Positions 16,008 through 23,887 of a DNA stretch of 35,372 nucleotides are shown here, piece by piece. The notes under the pieces are model-generated. The model was not told the DNA's origin, did no database searches, and was given only the letters and a program-made list of their open reading frames with translations. Source of the stretch: an uncultured Campylobacter sp. Lineage in GTDB: Bacteria; Campylobacterota; Campylobacteria; Campylobacterales; Campylobacteraceae. The stretch is from NCBI RefSeq assembly GCF_938045625.1, contig NZ_CALIAV010000049.1, positions 1 through 35,372 on the forward strand, in the 5' to 3' direction. Every line of letters starts with the position of its first letter. Within the stretch, counting starts at the first letter, position 1. The position numbers and the translations under genes were made by a program.

Positions 16008-18109
16008 GAAGCTTAGAGATAGTAGGGGCTCTAAATAACGTCAGGATAGATAGCAGGGCTATCATAAGGGACTACGCCCTAAATGCTACCCCAAGCTTTG
16101 AAGAGCTAATAAGAATAGCAAAAGACAAGGGCTTTAAGGCTAAGATTAAACCTTTAACTATTAAAAATTTAGCTTCCTATCCGCTACCTTGCATAGCTAG
16201 AGATAAAAACGGAGTTTATTTTAATATCCTAAAAGTCGACGCCTCTAAAAACGAGGTCTTGATCTTTAAAGATAAAAACGAGCCTTACGCTATTAAATTT
16301 GAAGAGCTATTAAACTCGCTAAATTTAGAGCCAAAGATGATAGTCTTAAAGCATAAGCTCTTAAACGATAGGATCAAATTCGGCTTTGGCTGGTTTTACG
16401 CTAGGATGCTAAGCTATAAAAAGATAGTAGGGGAAATTTTAATAGCATCTTTCGTTATCCAACTATTTGGGTTAGTTACTCCTCTTTTTACCCAGGTGGT
16501 GCTTGATAAGGTTTTAGTTCATCACTCGCTTAGCACTCTTAACGTCATAGCAGTAGCATTTGGGGCGGTAATTATATTTGAAATGCTTTTGGGTCTTAGC
16601 AGAAACTATATATTTGCCCACACTACTTCAAAGATAGACGCCAGGCTTGGAGCTATGCTATTTGATCACCTGATAAAACTACCCATGATCTACTTTGAAA
16701 ACAGAAAAGTAGGAAACATAGTAGCTAGAGTTAGAGAGCTAGATAGCATAAGAGAGTTTATAGCTAATAAATCAGTTACCGTACTGCTTGATATGCTTTT
16801 TAGCGTGGTGTTTATAATAATGATGCTACTTTATAGCGTTAAGCTTACCTTGGTAGCCTTGGGCTTTGTCGCTATTATAGCTACTCTTTATTTCTTTGCT
16901 ACCCCAAGGCTTAGAGCAAGACTTGAAGATAAATTTCAAATGGGAGCTAGATCAAACTCCTATCTGGTCGAATCAATCACCGGCATATCTACCGTTAAAT
17001 CCTTGGCGATCGAGGGCAGTATGCAGCGCCTTTGGGAGGATTTTTTAGCTAAATACGTAAAATCAAGCTTCGAGCTTTCAAATTTATCAAATATACTTTC
17101 AGGCATCGCAAACGCTCTTTCAAAACTAATGACGCTAGCTATACTCTATCTAGGAGTCGGCCTAGTTATAGAAAACAAACTAAGCGTAGGTCAGCTAATA
17201 GCCTTTCAGATGTTTGCAGGACAGTTTAGCGCTCCTATAATGAGGCTGGTCGGGCTTTGGAACGAATTTCAACAAGCGCTTCTTAGCGTAGATAGACTAG
17301 GAGACATACTAAATACCCCAAAAGAACAAGAAAACGATAACGCTATAACCCTTAGCGAGATAAAAGGCGGAGTGAAATTTGATAACGTTAGCTTTAAATA
17401 CTCTCCAAACTCTCCTACTGTACTTCAAAACTTTAGCTTAGAGGTAAAACCAAATACCAGTATAGGCATAGTAGGTAGAAGCGGCAGCGGAAAGAGCACT
17501 CTAACTAGGCTTCTTCAAAGACTATACTACGCAAACGAGGGAGCTATCTATATAGACGGAGTCGATATCAGACATATGAATCCTTCCTGGCTTAGGCAAA
17601 ACATAGGAGTAGTGCTGCAAGATAGTTACCTCTTTAGCGGCTCCGTTAAAGAAAACATAGCTTATGCTTATCCAAGCGCCTCCATGGATCTTATCTTGCA
17701 AGCTTCAAAGATAGCAGGAGCCGACGAGTTTATAAGCGCGTTACCCGAGGGCTACGATACCTTAGTGGGAGAAAGGGGCTCGTCACTTTCGGGCGGTCAA
17801 AAACAACGTATCGCGATAGCAAGAGCCATACTAACCAATCCAAGAATTTTAATATTCGACGAAGCGACCTCCGCGCTTGATTACGAAAGCGAAAAGATAA
17901 TATCAAATAACCTCTCTGCCATCAAGAAAAACAGAACCGTATTTATCGTAGCCCATAGACTAAGTACCGTAAAAGATTGTAACGAGATAATAGTGCTGGA
18001 TAAAGGAAGGCTAATAGAAAGAGGAGACCACGAAAGTCTGATGAGGCAAAGGGGTTATTATTACTTTTTAAATAACCAGCAAGAAACCGGCAATACGAAT
18101 CAAGCTTAA
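15992..18109 (+). CDS. T1SS ABC exporter (HlyB/LapB-like)
   Basis: A 705-residue peptide/protein exporter of the inner membrane. Residues 1-125 form a C39-peptidase-like domain: the expected catalytic Cys is absent (the aligned stretch reads EIVGALNNVRID), so it should bind substrate and not cut it. Membrane helices follow (for example IVGEILIASFVIQLFGLVTP), then the ATPase domain: Walker A GRSGSGKST at 495-503, signature LSGGQKQR at about 599, Walker B ILIFDEATSALD, and H-loop VAHRLS. This architecture is that of RTX exporters with an uncleaved C-terminal signal. The start is TTG within the tolC-like gene. The gene is followed by a TA pair, not directly by the HlyD-like gene. Confidence 0.92.
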   Translation: MQSALRSLEIVGALNNVRIDSRAIIRDYALNATPSFEELIRIAKDKGFKAKIKPLTIKNLASYPLPCIARDKNGVYFNILKVDASKNEVLIFKDKNEPYAIKFEELLNSLNLEPKMIVLKHKLLNDRIKFGFGWFYARMLSYKKIVGEILIASFVIQLFGLVTPLFTQVVLDKVLVHHSLSTLNVIAVAFGAVIIFEMLLGLSRNYIFAHTTSKIDARLGAMLFDHLIKLPMIYFENRKVGNIVARVRELDSIREFIANKSVTVLLDMLFSVVFIIMMLLYSVKLTLVALGFVAIIATLYFFATPRLRARLEDKFQMGARSNSYLVESITGISTVKSLAIEGSMQRLWEDFLAKYVKSSFELSNLSNILSGIANALSKLMTLAILYLGVGLVIENKLSVGQLIAFQMFAGQFSAPIMRLVGLWNEFQQALLSVDRLGDILNTPKEQENDNAITLSEIKGGVKFDNVSFKYSPNSPTVLQNFSLEVKPNTSIGIVGRSGSGKSTLTRLLQRLYYANEGAIYIDGVDIRHMNPSWLRQNIGVVLQDSYLFSGSVKENIAYAYPSASMDLILQASKIAGADEFISALPEGYDTLVGERGSSLSGGQKQRIAIARAILTNPRILIFDEATSALDYESEKIISNNLSAIKKNRTVFIVAHRLSTVKDCNEIIVLDKGRLIERGDHESLMRQRGYYYFLNNQQETGNTNQA

Positions 18110-18118
18110 ATTTAAAAT

Positions 18119-18126
18119 GATATAAT
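18119..18126 (+). promoter_or_regulatory. Extended -10 box for the inserted TA pair
   Basis: TGATATAATG, containing TATAAT at 18121-18126, lies right after the ABC exporter stop and about 50 bp before the antitoxin ATG. It gives the TA pair, and perhaps the HlyD-like gene after it, a promoter independent of the T1SS operon. Confidence 0.55.
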
Positions 18127-18174
18127 GCAAACGCAATTTAAGGCAACATAAATTAATTTGGTAAAGGAGTAACT

Positions 18175-18444
18175 ATGCAAAGCGAACCTACTGCAAATTT
18201 AATCCTAAAGGGTATCCCCGCAAGCAAGCTTCAAACTCTTAAAATAATCCTTGAAAGTCTAAATGTCGGTTTGAAGCTAGGGGTGAAAGAGATCGTTTCT
18301 GCCGACGTAAAGGAAAATTTGAGCGCAAATAGCATAAATAAAGATAGAATAAGAAGATTTAACCAAATAGCCGGTAAGATAGTATTAGATAAAATACCCA
18401 CCGATGAAGACAAAAAGCAAGCAAGAAGCAGGATACATGAATAG
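18175..18444 (+). CDS. Antitoxin partner of the PIN-domain toxin
   Basis: An 89-residue protein just upstream of a PIN-domain gene, with AAAGGAG before the ATG. The C-terminal part is charged (NKDRIRRFNQIAGKIVLDK, then DEDKKQARSRIHE), fitting a toxin-binding tail; the N-terminal part could bind DNA. Its stop overlaps the toxin start by 8 nt. I infer the antitoxin role from position and size; the family is not clearly recognisable. The pair splits the T1SS operon between the exporter and adaptor genes. Confidence 0.7.
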   Translation: MQSEPTANLILKGIPASKLQTLKIILESLNVGLKLGVKEIVSADVKENLSANSINKDRIRRFNQIAGKIVLDKIPTDEDKKQARSRIHE

Positions 18445-18922
18445 GATATTTTTAGATACTAATATCTTAATCGATATTCTTATCGATGAAAATAACTCCA
18501 AAGAATACGATAAAATAAGAGGAAGCGCAGACAATATAAAAAACAGTAGAGCCGTTATTGAAGAATACTTAGAGCAAGGGTATACTCTTGTAGTAAACAC
18601 TACGTCTATTACAAATACAACATACTTTCTCCAGGACAGTCAAAAGATCGCTACCGATATAGTTATCGATAAAATTTCAATGATAGAAGAGGATGAGGAT
18701 CTGTTTTTGGTTGTTTTAGAAACAAAGCAGATCAGACAAAAAGCAAGAGAGTACGCCAGAGAAAATGATGCGGATTATGAAGACGCCTTACAGTATTTTT
18801 GTGCAAAAGAAAGCGGCTGCGATACGATAATAACAAATGATAAAAATTTTCCCAAACTTGATATAAGATTGACTAGAACTAATAAAAATCTAGAAAATTA
18901 TTACCCGAACACAATAAAATAG
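18437..18922 (+). CDS. PIN-domain (VapC-like) ribonuclease toxin
   Basis: A 161-residue PIN-domain protein. It begins MNRIFLDTNILIDIL, the standard first acidic motif, continues with conserved acidic residues in NDADYEDALQYF, and ends with the CDTIITND box that carries the last metal-binding Asp residues. VapC-type toxins cut RNA with Mg2+. ATG at 18437 is preferred over an in-frame start at 18404 because the PIN motif begins there and the overlap with the antitoxin (ATGAATAG) is typical. It ends 8 nt before the HlyD-like gene, so they are probably co-transcribed. Confidence 0.85.
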   Translation: MNRIFLDTNILIDILIDENNSKEYDKIRGSADNIKNSRAVIEEYLEQGYTLVVNTTSITNTTYFLQDSQKIATDIVIDKISMIEEDEDLFLVVLETKQIRQKAREYARENDADYEDALQYFCAKESGCDTIITNDKNFPKLDIRLTRTNKNLENYYPNTIK

Positions 18923-18930
18923 GACCTCAT

Positions 18931-20232
18931 TTGAAAAACCATCCAAACGACCTCCACGAATTTAAACCCCTACTAATAGAAATAGAAGATAAACCTCTTA
19001 ATCCTTTGGGTAGAATCATTCTTTATTTAGTCTTAGCTACTATGGTATTTGGTACCGCTTGGCTGATACTAGCTAAAGTGGACGTAGTAGTAAGCGCGCA
19101 GGGTAAAGTTATACCAAGCGGAGAGATAAAGATACTAAAACCTCTTGAAAGCGGAGTGGTCTCAAAGATATTCGTTAAAGAATCGGACAGAGTAAAAAAG
19201 GGAGACATCCTGATACAAATAGACCCCACTGTAACCGATGCCTCGCTATCTAGCAAACAAGACGATCTAGCGGTGATTAATTCGGACATTGCCTTACTGT
19301 ATGCTCTCATTAATGAATCAAATTTAAGTAAAGACGAGATAAATAAGCTAAATTCATCTCAGTTAAATTTATACAACAGCCAAAGGCAAATTTTAGCTAG
19401 CACTTATGAAAGCAACAAAGCCAAACTAAACTCAGCTAAGCTTGATATCAAAGCTAACGAAAGCGAAGTAAATAGACTTAGCCTTCTTCTAAACAAAGAA
19501 GAGGAAGCTAAAGTAAGACTACAAAAAGTACTTGATCTAATAGCCAAAAAAGAGTACGAAGAGGTAAGTAAAAATATCATAAATTTAAAAGAGCAAAGAG
19601 ATATCGCCTTATATAGACTAAAAGAATCAAATAAAAAACTCGAAGAAATCATAGAAGAAAATGAAAAAGCGATAAAAACCATAAAATCAAGCTGGATAGA
19701 AACGTCTCTAAACAAAGAAAAAGAAAAAAGAGAGCTAAGCGCTCAGATAAACGCAATCCTTTTTTCAAACAAGACCCAACAAATAAAATCTCCCGTAGAC
19801 GGATTTGTGGGAAAACTACTTATCCACACCGAAGGAGGCGTAGTAAGCCCAAACGATAATCTAATATCCATAGTTCCCTCAGACGCTCCGCTCATCATAA
19901 AAGCAAACGTTCTAAATAAAGACATAGGCTTTTTAAAACTAGGCCAAGAAGTAGCCGTAAAGATAGATACCTTTAGCTTTCAAAAGTACGGACTCCTATA
20001 CGGCAATATAATAGAAATCTCAAAAGACGCCATAGAGGATGAAAAACTGGGGCTAATATACGAAATCAAGATAAAACCAAAGAGTCTAGATATAAAAGTA
20101 GATGGAGAAATAAAGCGGCTTGAAATCGGTATGAGCGTAATAGCCGAAGTAAAGACCGGCAAAAGAAGAGTCATAGAGCTATTTATATATCCGATAATCA
20201 AATACATGGATGAGGGACTTAGCGTGAGGTAA
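18931..20232 (+). CDS. HlyD-family T1SS membrane fusion protein
   Basis: A 433-residue periplasmic adaptor linking the ABC exporter to the TolC-like duct. It has a short cytoplasmic N-terminus, one membrane helix at about 28-50 (IILYLVLATMVFGTAWLIL), a biotinyl-lipoyl-like half (GKVIPSGEIKILKPLESGVV), a long coiled-coil hairpin (about residues 100-260), the second lipoyl half (IKSPVDGFVGKLLIHTEGG), and the HlyD C-terminal motif (GKRRVIELFIYPIIKY). The start is TTG, with AGGA upstream. It completes the T1SS, separated from the ABC gene by the PIN TA pair. Confidence 0.92.
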   Translation: MKNHPNDLHEFKPLLIEIEDKPLNPLGRIILYLVLATMVFGTAWLILAKVDVVVSAQGKVIPSGEIKILKPLESGVVSKIFVKESDRVKKGDILIQIDPTVTDASLSSKQDDLAVINSDIALLYALINESNLSKDEINKLNSSQLNLYNSQRQILASTYESNKAKLNSAKLDIKANESEVNRLSLLLNKEEEAKVRLQKVLDLIAKKEYEEVSKNIINLKEQRDIALYRLKESNKKLEEIIEENEKAIKTIKSSWIETSLNKEKEKRELSAQINAILFSNKTQQIKSPVDGFVGKLLIHTEGGVVSPNDNLISIVPSDAPLIIKANVLNKDIGFLKLGQEVAVKIDTFSFQKYGLLYGNIIEISKDAIEDEKLGLIYEIKIKPKSLDIKVDGEIKRLEIGMSVIAEVKTGKRRVIELFIYPIIKYMDEGLSVR

Positions 20233-20480
20233 TGGGCAAATAAGAAGCCTTGAATCTACACGCAAAATACTAAACTTATCTATACCACTAAGGCCGCAAT
20301 ATAATCTATCGACCAATCTACAAGCTTTACTTTTCTTGGTATTTATGCGATTATAAGCTTTTATTGTGCAGTCTATCTTTAGAAAATTTAAGCAGATGGT
20401 TTGCGTTTAGTATTTAGCAACGTCCAAGAAAATATCAATGTATGAAAGTATTTGTGTTGTTTGTTTTTGATTTATAAAGC

Positions 20481-20534
20481 TACCTCAATACCTCAATACC
20501 TCAATACCTCAATACCTCAATACCTCAATACCTC
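20481..20534. repeat. Octamer tandem repeat (TACCTCAA, 6.75 copies)
   Basis: Six full copies plus TACCTC in perfect tandem. It lies in the gene-poor right end of element 1 (20233-20727). A short TTG-started frame crosses it, but I do not accept that frame as a gene. Perfect short repeats of this kind are prone to slippage. Confidence 0.9.
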
Positions 20535-20727
20535 TCCCATACTAAATGTACCACTAAAAATGCAACAAAGAAAAACAAAAGCAATTTTATATGAATGTTT
20601 TTGTAAAATAGCAGGTTTTAAAAAATTGTACCACTTTTTATCAAAAGTGTACCATAGTTTAAGAAAAAATTCAAAGAAAGGGAAACTGCAAAAGAGGCGG
20701 TTTAAATACCGATGAATAGGGTATTTA

Positions 20728-20773
20728 TGGTGTCACGGGGGAGACTTGAACTCCCGACCTCCGGCTTATGAGG
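20728..20773 (-). repeat. Attachment site: second copy of the tRNA 3' half (junction of elements 1 and 2)
   Basis: Perfect 46-bp match to 59-104, again with only the 3' half of a CAU-anticodon tRNA. It marks the right end of element 1 and the left end of element 2. The flanks on both sides differ from those of copy 1, apart from AT-rich similarity, so the repeat is limited to the tRNA core as expected for an integrase crossover. The 500 bp to its left hold the octamer repeat and an imperfect inverted repeat (GTACCACTTTT/AAAAGTGTAC, about 20630-20655), but no gene. Confidence 0.87.
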
Positions 20774-20877
20774 GATTATTGAAATTTGCACCAAATTGCC
20801 TAAAAAACGGTATACAGCCAGTATTTCTTTAAATATCTGCTACAGTTTGCTACAATTTTTATCGTATAACGACGATA

Positions 20878-23073
20878 ATGCAATATCTCGTAAAACGAAA
20901 CGGCATATATCATTTTAGGATAGCCATTCCGCTATATTTAAAGCCGTATTTTGGCAATAAAACCGAATATACAAACTCTATCCGCACAAAACACTTCACT
21001 TTAGCGATGAATCATGCTAAGATTTACTCTAGAATTTTTAATATGATTAAAAAGGCGGCTAAGATGAATTTGGGTAGCGAATTTATAGAGCATTTAGTGT
21101 TTACGCTTTTGGAAACCAAGGAAGCTAAAAGTATCAAAGAGCATGATTTGCTCGGCAGATATATAAGCATAGACGGACTATTGTCGCTTAATTTATATCT
21201 AAAACAAAGCCTTAAGGAAAACAGCTTGCCGGACACGATATCAAGAGAGGTTGACGAGATATGCAAGAAGCTATCTTGCGCCGATATGTCAACCAAGAAA
21301 GCTCTAGGTAAAAGACTACTAGAAGCTACTATCGACAACATAAATCATATATCTTATAAAATGTCTAAAAACCAAAAACTGCTAAACGAGAAACAACAAG
21401 CCTTTGTGCCGCTGGGCAAAAGACGCCAAGATATAAATTTAAGCAACGATACTAAAAATGAAATAGACCCAGTTGTTAAGAACATGGACGTAAATACTTA
21501 TCAAGACGATATAGATCTTTTAAAAGATAGCGATCTGGTGCTTCCTTTTACTAAAAAATCATTAAAAAACAGCGTTTCGGAACTAACCGACTCGATAAAT
21601 GCCCTGGCTAGGCAAAAAGGAGCATTGACGACAAATGATATCTTTAGGTTATTCGGACATAAATTGCTGCCGGATGGGGACGATAGGCTAAGCGGAGATT
21701 TAAAATTCGGATACGGCAATCTAGGCGACTCTACTTTAGGAGGTAGCGTTAAGGTGTATAAGGCGAGCTATTATGAAGATAGGGGCATAATTTTAAACGA
21801 CTCGGAAGAGGGCGACTCGGATGCGGCGCCAGAGCTTGCCGATGCCGATGAGACCGAAGATATTAACGACATTACGTTAAATCAGGCCATTAAATTATCC
21901 CAAAGTATTATCGCAGATAGAGCCAAAGCGCTGAGCGAACGGCTAAAATCTAGTAAAACCATAGCCGCCGTAGCAAACGAGCATGAAGCCGGAACGGACG
22001 TAATTACTCTTAAAACAGCTTTTAATAATTACGTATCTAACACTAGCGTATCTAGTAGCTGGAGCGACAGCACCCTAGGGCTAGTTAATCACGTAGGAAA
22101 GCTTATGTTTATGTACTTTGGCGGCGACTTAGATATTAAAAGCATAAAAAGAGACGATTTGCTCAAATTTAGAAATACCTTGCTCATACTACCGACCAAA
22201 CTCTCTCAAAACAATCTTTATAAAGGCAAAAACTTAGACGAGATCATAGCTATAGCAAAGGATAAGCCGAAAATCTCTAAATCCACTATCAAAAAATATA
22301 TAGTTAGAATCTGCGAATTTTTTAAATATTGCTACGACAGCGATTACTTCGCTAAAAATCCCGCCACGGATATTCAAATAACCTTAACCGCCGATGACGT
22401 TATAAACAAAAAGCCATACCCAGATAGCGACGTAAACGCTCTTTTAGCCATTGTCGGCGATATCAGGGAAAACGGCGATACGAAAAGTCAAAGGGTAAAT
22501 AAAGACGAACTGTTTTTCGTAACCCACATCGCGGCGTATTCGGGAATGAGGCTAAACGAAATAATCCAGCTAAATACCGACGATATAATAATCAAAGACG
22601 GCGTAGTTTGTTTTAGCTTAAATATGGAGATTGACGTAAATACCGATAGAAGCAAAACTTTAAAAACCAAAAACTCTATAAGAAACGTACCTATTCACCC
22701 TAAATTAAAAGATATTGGACTTTTTGAACTAATAGATGATAAAAAGAAATCTGGCGCTAAAAACGGTAAGCCCGTAAGACTATTTAATTGCGACAATAAA
22801 GACTTTTCGGAATATTTTAGAAGAAAGATCAACGTAAGGGTAATAAAAGACGATAAAACAAGGACGTTTCATTCTCTTAGGCATACTTTTATAAACAAGC
22901 TAATTCAAGGCGGCGAGAGGATAGAGCATGTCGCAGCCCTAGTAGGACATGAACAACAATATAAGATCACCATGGATACTTACGCAGAGCCCGTCAATAT
23001 GAAAATTTTAAAAAGCTTAGTCGAAAAGATAAATTTTACAGAAGTTAATGAGGAATGGGAACAAAACGAGTAA
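20878..23073 (+). CDS. Tyrosine recombinase / integrase of element 2
   Basis: A 731-residue relative of the integrase at 208, sharing its N-terminus (KRNGIYHFR), central spacing and C-terminal domain. All catalytic residues are present: Arg in SGMRLNE, Lys in KTLKTKNS, HSLR, His in VGHEQQ, Tyr in DTYAEP. It starts about 105 bp from the att copy, in the same orientation as the first integrase, so it should act on the same tRNA target. The central part (about 150-370) is longer and more divergent than the ends. No strong ribosome binding site is seen before the ATG. Confidence 0.92.
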   Translation: MQYLVKRNGIYHFRIAIPLYLKPYFGNKTEYTNSIRTKHFTLAMNHAKIYSRIFNMIKKAAKMNLGSEFIEHLVFTLLETKEAKSIKEHDLLGRYISIDGLLSLNLYLKQSLKENSLPDTISREVDEICKKLSCADMSTKKALGKRLLEATIDNINHISYKMSKNQKLLNEKQQAFVPLGKRRQDINLSNDTKNEIDPVVKNMDVNTYQDDIDLLKDSDLVLPFTKKSLKNSVSELTDSINALARQKGALTTNDIFRLFGHKLLPDGDDRLSGDLKFGYGNLGDSTLGGSVKVYKASYYEDRGIILNDSEEGDSDAAPELADADETEDINDITLNQAIKLSQSIIADRAKALSERLKSSKTIAAVANEHEAGTDVITLKTAFNNYVSNTSVSSSWSDSTLGLVNHVGKLMFMYFGGDLDIKSIKRDDLLKFRNTLLILPTKLSQNNLYKGKNLDEIIAIAKDKPKISKSTIKKYIVRICEFFKYCYDSDYFAKNPATDIQITLTADDVINKKPYPDSDVNALLAIVGDIRENGDTKSQRVNKDELFFVTHIAAYSGMRLNEIIQLNTDDIIIKDGVVCFSLNMEIDVNTDRSKTLKTKNSIRNVPIHPKLKDIGLFELIDDKKKSGAKNGKPVRLFNCDNKDFSEYFRRKINVRVIKDDKTRTFHSLRHTFINKLIQGGERIEHVAALVGHEQQYKITMDTYAEPVNMKILKSLVEKINFTEVNEEWEQNE

Positions 23074-23262
23074 TGCCCTTAAAGTCGAAGGACACAACCT
23101 AGTTCTTTGCGTAAGAAGCGAATTTTTTGTTTTTAAAAGCTATGGCAAGCACAAGCATAATCGTTTTATAAATTAAGACGTGCCACGCTTTTACTCCCTT
23201 GCCCCTCGTTGCTTTGCTTGCGCGCTTGCGTACCGCAGGCGACTTCTTTTTAGGGGATATGG

Positions 23263-23268
23263 TATAAT
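23263..23268 (+). promoter_or_regulatory. -10 box (TATAAT) of the element 2 TA pair
   Basis: TATAAT lies 28 bp before the antitoxin ATG, with GAGGAG near that start. The 23074-23262 gap upstream of it shows no gene. Confidence 0.5.
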
Positions 23269-23295
23269 GCTTTAAATTAAATTTGAGGAGATAAG

Positions 23296-23541
23296 ATGAC
23301 CTCTATTAACATACGAACTGATAATAGCAACCTAATAGAGGCTATAAGGGCTATTTTACAGTTAGATCCAAAAGCTAAAATAACCTATGACGACGACCTT
23401 GGAGGACTAAGTCTTGCGGATGCGAAGCATTTGCAAGAAATTTCCGACGCAGACGATAGGGGCGAGATAAAATACTATAGCTTTGATGAAATTAGAGAGC
23501 GCTCTAAAGAGCATTTACGAAAGCTCGGCGCGTCTTTATAA
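23296..23541 (+). CDS. Antitoxin related to that at 3213-3491
   Basis: An 81-residue acidic protein. The C-terminal half (LADAKHLQEISDADDRGEIK, then KEHLRKLGA) matches the antitoxin of element 1 (DDRGEIEY, KELFIKLGA). A GGAG-type ribosome binding site and a TATAAT box precede it. It ends in TAA overlapping the toxin frame by 4 nt. It probably still makes a working antitoxin even if the toxin is silent. Confidence 0.78.
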   Translation: MTSINIRTDNSNLIEAIRAILQLDPKAKITYDDDLGGLSLADAKHLQEISDADDRGEIKYYSFDEIRERSKEHLRKLGASL

Positions 23542-23816
23542 AAATAGTCCTTTCGGATAAATTCGGTAACGAACTGGAGAGGATACTAAATTTTATCGCT
23601 CAAGATAGTCTTAGCAGAGCGACCGAATTTAACGATGTCTTGTATGAAAAAATTCTAGAAATTCCAAGCAGGCCTTATAGTTTTCGTAAGAATAAGCTAC
23701 TTAAACGAGAGGATACGAGAGACTTAATTTTTAAAGGCTACGCGATAGTTTTTCGTATTAAACCGGGTCAAATTAAAATTCTGTCCATATATAAGCATAA
23801 TTTGCCGGATTATTAA
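23538..23816 (+). pseudogene. RelE/ParE-family toxin frame with ATA in place of the start codon
   Basis: The frame encodes a complete toxin relative (LERILNFIAQDSLSRA; SFRKNKLL; RDLIFKGYAIVFRI; IKILSIYKHNLPDY) of 92 residues with no internal stop, collinear with the toxin at 2951-3235. No ATG, GTG or TTG is in a suitable place; the codon aligned with the homologue's ATG is ATA at 23538. A single G-to-A change from an ATGA overlap would both remove the start and turn the antitoxin stop from TGA into TAA. Either the toxin is silenced or it uses a rare ATA start. Confidence 0.7.
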
Positions 23817-23887
23817 CCGACTGGCATAGGTGTAGCGCATACTCTTAATCATCGCCTCTTAGATAGGGTTTTTGCAAGAGCGGTGAG

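Noticed and set aside
20481..20534. CRISPR array
   Set aside because: Direct octamers in perfect tandem without spacers; no cas gene in the window.
20452..20715. An 87-codon open frame across the octamer repeat
   Set aside because: It starts at TTG without a ribosome binding site, its first part is only the translated repeat (PQYLNTSI), and the rest shows no family features.
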